Shown here: in pieces, positions 62,101 through 64,000 of the stretch
How positions within the stretch are numbered: position 1 is the first letter of the stretch
How the letters are laid out: each line of letters begins with the position of its first letter
Assembly: GCA_012862575.1 (NCBI GenBank)
Contig: BLSF01000045.1
Location: 238,154 to 302,153 of the forward strand
Direction: 5' to 3'
Source of the DNA: Parietichytrium sp. I65-24A
Lineage: Eukaryota > Sar > Bigyra > Thraustochytrida > Thraustochytriidae
DNA: 64,000 nt
Program-made: the position numbers and the translations under genes
Notes under the pieces: generated by a model
Databases searched by the model: none
The model's input: the letters and a program-made list of their open reading frames with translations, nothing else
Told to the model about the DNA's origin: nothing

Positions 62101-64000
62101 GAGAGCGAAGCCTTCCAATTTGTATCTTCTTCGCACGTGCGCTGCAAGGTGCCCTCTCGGTTGGCACTTCTCACATCGAGCCCAGGTGCACAAGCAACTG
62201 CCACGAATTCGTACAAGATGTGGGTGCAGGTTTCGAACAATGGTGTTGATGTGAATACTCACACAGAAAACGAAAACTTGATTGAGATTCGTCGTGCCCC
62301 TAAAGTGTTCCGCATCGAACCAACGGCCGTTTCATCTTCTGGCGGCACGACCATCACTGTGGTGGGAACAAACTACGAGTCCGAGGAGACAATGCTTTGC
62401 GTTTTCAACGGAACCATTTCAACGCCAGCTACACTAGTGTCAGACGCTGTCGCCACCTGCTTGTCACCACCATTTGAAAAGGCGACAGAAATCACTTTTG
62501 CTTTGGTGGCAAGCGCAGATGCAAGACTGGGACTCCATACAGTCCCTGAGCGCTCAACAAAGAAATTGTCCATTTTGGAGCCCCTTTCCATCATAACCAC
62601 GAGCCCCAACTTTGCTGTTTCCGGTGCAAGTTTTCATATTTCTCTTGGACTTCACCCGGAGACGCAGGTTGCTTTGTGGGACAGCTTAAGTCGTGTATAC
62701 TGTGTTTTAGAGAGCAGATTGACCGGAGATATCGTGACTGTCCAGCGCGCCCATAGTGAGTCTGAGGGCCATCTGCTCTGCGAGTTCCCGGCGTTGAATC
62801 TGGATCCACAGACGCTTAGCCTTTGCGTAGCTTGGAGCACTGATGTGGCTACTCCATGTTCCATGCGCCCAGAGTCAGAATATGCTTCGATTCAGCTTGT
62901 GGGTTCACTATCGATGACTCTGTCCACAGCCTCGAGAACTCTTTCCAGTCGGGTTGGTAGCCTAGTGGTGGTGGAGTGGGACGGGGAAGAGGCGGGTGCG
63001 CTCGCTCAAATTAGTACAGTGGTTTGTCGGTTCACTGCCCTCCGTACCGGCCAGGTTGCATTGTTTGCAGCGAGCTCCATCTCGAGCTCTTCGATTACTT
63101 GCAGCAGTGTCGCGCTTGCCGAGGATGGAGAGCATCAGCTTTCAGTGTCTCTAGATGGCGGCCACAATTGGTTTGCTGTGAAAGGCTCTGCACAAGCAAT
63201 CACGAAGCCAGAGCTCGTGAGGGTGTGGCCATTACGGGTGCCGTTCGATGTCGACGTACCAATTCTTCTGGAAGCCACACATGATGTCACGCACTTCAAG
63301 AAATTGCGTTGCGTCTACATGGACAAAGACAGCAAAAATGAAATTGCGAGCGCTGCGGTGCAGCTTGGGGCAGATGGGTATTTGACGTGCTCTTCAAGAG
63401 CAACTTCAATTAAGGCAGAGCGTGTTGTACTTGTGGGACTTGGAGACGATCAAAGTGGCCCACGGGAATCGGCCACTGCTTTGCTAACATATGCTCGGAG
63501 CCCCGTTGCGGTGTCTGCATCGCCTTCCATTGGCTTGCCTGGACTCACAATTGCACTCAGTTTGGACAGTCCTCTCTCTGAAGCAGATTTTCGGCTTTGG
63601 GGAGCGTCTTGCTACGATGCCTCTCGCAATGTTGCTTTGGAAACAACCTGGATTAACAGTTTTAAAGTACACTGCGAGGTTGGAAATGTCAAAGTACGCA
63701 CAATCGCGATCAAGTACGACGATATGCCGATAGCTACTTTGCCGATTGAGCTGGAAAGCAGCTTCTCGAGCGAATTGGTCGCGCCGCTGACGATGCAAGT
63801 GTTGCAGCCAACGCTCTTACTCTTGGGCGCAGGTGGACAAAGTCTGGAGCTCAAGACGATTACGAACGTACCAGATGGGAATTATGTATGCTCATTTTCG
63901 GTTTCTACGGAAGATATGGCATCTGAGAATTTTCAATCAACTGCCAAACTCGATGTGGTCAACCAGGTCTGGAAATGTACTTTAGCAAGCTCCCTCCCCT
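59137..64000 (+). CDS. LamG-like and TIG-repeat surface protein, 3' end outside window
   Basis: A very large secreted or surface protein; 1621 codons are open and the frame is still open at the window edge. The ATG at 59137 leads into a short hydrophobic stretch (FAGALALCQGGAS) that may be a signal peptide. Two concanavalin/LamG-like domains follow: about 45-190 (FTVGAWVSID, TLYVDGE) and 225-440 (ASVCAWVKLEG, WAHVCVVWQDNLITLYVDG, FRGQLDAVQVWD). A region of about 300 residues precedes several IPT/TIG domains, such as those starting REINHEGGLSITLYGLNF, DIVPAGGSVLGGTKVVISV, PKAISELGGAYVDLYGSGF and RIEPTAVSSSGGTTITVVG. Later repeats are weaker. The composition recalls fibrocystin-like or protist adhesion proteins. 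No membrane anchor is seen yet; it may lie beyond the edge. No intron is needed in the visible part. Confidence 0.9.
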   Translation, partial: MRSFALRWFAGALALCQGGASTSESLRMLSHVKSGAADKSLVVQDDTALDADWCQLNAFTVGAWVSIDSRTAPGVLSRVLVLASADFSGQEGTAIYLARQRDGSASWHAMINGQELASNAPPALPGVFTMVALSGERTGNITLYVDGESVFSTSAAEVNPTGEWCHRDSEKAGRRMEVLGASPLAQSREAFLLGQSIRKTEAALLAAQGALLQEATDSIPLGPGSAGYAARFSGKNLVVFKADSSAQLAASGQGLRAASVCAWVKLEGATAFTNGQTSSGDYHTAEKAVIASLLIGNGAFRLAASHETNKNSSDIRVELVAENGKKFAWNTYESLPLGDWAHVCVVWQDNLITLYVDGAATADTKVPFLPVLQGFGNGQAELTLGGLSSEGELENIMWPFRGQLDAVQVWDVAMTAEQVTYVASHSSTGLETGLQIHLTFDAWNGATRTRNSVVGQDAWASHFYGSDASGLSEMIVPSTVPRYDDRIVTLENEPVLFMLNATDLRRRAFRLEILSICPDSAGTLYTGLFSRKVTNADLPLQIEQNDLLTFNPNTAVSGDPICSIGYRVLLDSVQGASAEDRAQMARVIQATVVVTPVNNPPGLEALAEGNIAISLMDYQISDIDSWESETGHALTATIRVDDAKYTPFVSIASKDGVSLSTPVGAATVSRSRTPLSVSGVESSLNHALSTFTLHQPLSFGREDEVSIVVNDNGNSGKGGALSVEHSVKVAARVAAVPLILRTSVREINHEGGLSITLYGLNFLDSAECLFKSIDGVVLGKANATFGNIVQSRSERAECLTPTLDGATVLARDVVSVSILNGDLFESNAVPLKLRQPFLLRDIVPAGGSVLGGTKVVISVSCCESCDECSPIFTQEDVVLCYFGPGSDVFSRGDVLGADSVACRMPLLDVGQSQSGSELQVSIRRNGVRSDPGYLSYAILPDARIHTVLPKAISELGGAYVDLYGSGFIDSPEAVCAFYMLQSSPYLVRESEAFQFVSSSHVRCKVPSRLALLTSSPGAQATATNSYKMWVQVSNNGVDVNTHTENENLIEIRRAPKVFRIEPTAVSSSGGTTITVVGTNYESEETMLCVFNGTISTPATLVSDAVATCLSPPFEKATEITFALVASADARLGLHTVPERSTKKLSILEPLSIITTSPNFAVSGASFHISLGLHPETQVALWDSLSRVYCVLESRLTGDIVTVQRAHSESEGHLLCEFPALNLDPQTLSLCVAWSTDVATPCSMRPESEYASIQLVGSLSMTLSTASRTLSSRVGSLVVVEWDGEEAGALAQISTVVCRFTALRTGQVALFAASSISSSSITCSSVALAEDGEHQLSVSLDGGHNWFAVKGSAQAITKPELVRVWPLRVPFDVDVPILLEATHDVTHFKKLRCVYMDKDSKNEIASAAVQLGADGYLTCSSRATSIKAERVVLVGLGDDQSGPRESATALLTYARSPVAVSASPSIGLPGLTIALSLDSPLSEADFRLWGASCYDASRNVALETTWINSFKVHCEVGNVKVRTIAIKYDDMPIATLPIELESSFSSELVAPLTMQVLQPTLLLLGAGGQSLELKTITNVPDGNYVCSFSVSTEDMASENFQSTAKLDVVNQVWKCTLASSLP

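Overview
This window is nuclear DNA from a ciliated, single-celled eukaryote. The evidence is short spliceosomal introns (GT..AG, mostly GTAAGT donors; the introns placed here are about 58-351 bp), AATAAA-type 3' signals and wide gene spacing. It carries eukaryote-specific genes: a condensin II kleisin, a Rac-like GTPase with a CALL prenylation box, the Golgi protein SYS1 and the ciliary transition-zone protein B9D1. A secreted copper-monooxygenase-like protein with a fungal-type cellulose-binding module, an APP1-type phosphatase and a Stealth-type phosphotransferase suit an osmotrophic stramenopile such as a thraustochytrid/labyrinthulomycete. That placement is inference. No rRNA, tRNA, CRISPR array, retroelement or virus-like element was recognised by eye.

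Layout. 1-2952: no supported gene. 2953-7719: an ankyrin-repeat protein (+), a Cys-rich single-pass membrane protein (-) and a membrane-anchored aldo-keto reductase (+). 8029-10985: methionine aminopeptidase 2 (-) and a secreted Cys-rich protein (-). 10986-16649: a 5.7-kb stretch without a supported gene. 16650-20745: condensin-2 subunit H2 (+) and an APP1-domain phosphatase (-), tail to tail. 21719-22614: B9D1 (-), four exons. 25934-31000: a small unknown protein (+), an MCTP-like C2/transmembrane protein (-) and a membrane-tethered LPMO-CBM1 protein (-). 33703-34647: a Rho/Rac GTPase (-), two exons. 36096-38735: a GT49-Stealth fusion (-). 39876-41593: a five-exon three-pass membrane protein (+) facing six-exon SYS1 (-), stop codons only 45 bp apart. 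42625-51749: an NHL/acidic/coiled-coil protein (+) and a 2185-residue coiled-coil protein (-), convergent. About 52,707-53,690: eight copies of a 121-bp tandem repeat. 55027-57691: a cyclin-D1-binding-protein-like gene (+) and a DI-[ED]-G-A repeat protein (-). 59137 to the window end: an unfinished LamG/TIG surface protein (+).

There are no operons. Many neighbours are convergent with 45-155 bp between stops. Themes are secretory and cell-surface biology (Stealth/GT49, SYS1, LPMO, LamG/TIG, Cys-rich proteins), membrane-lipid and contact-site biology (APP1, MCTP-like) and cilia (B9D1; possibly the DI-x-GA and coiled-coil proteins). Four gene models (B9D1, SYS1, the three-pass protein, the Rho GTPase) were built by hand from splice sites. 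Their exon phases close exactly and the products match expected lengths where a family is known.
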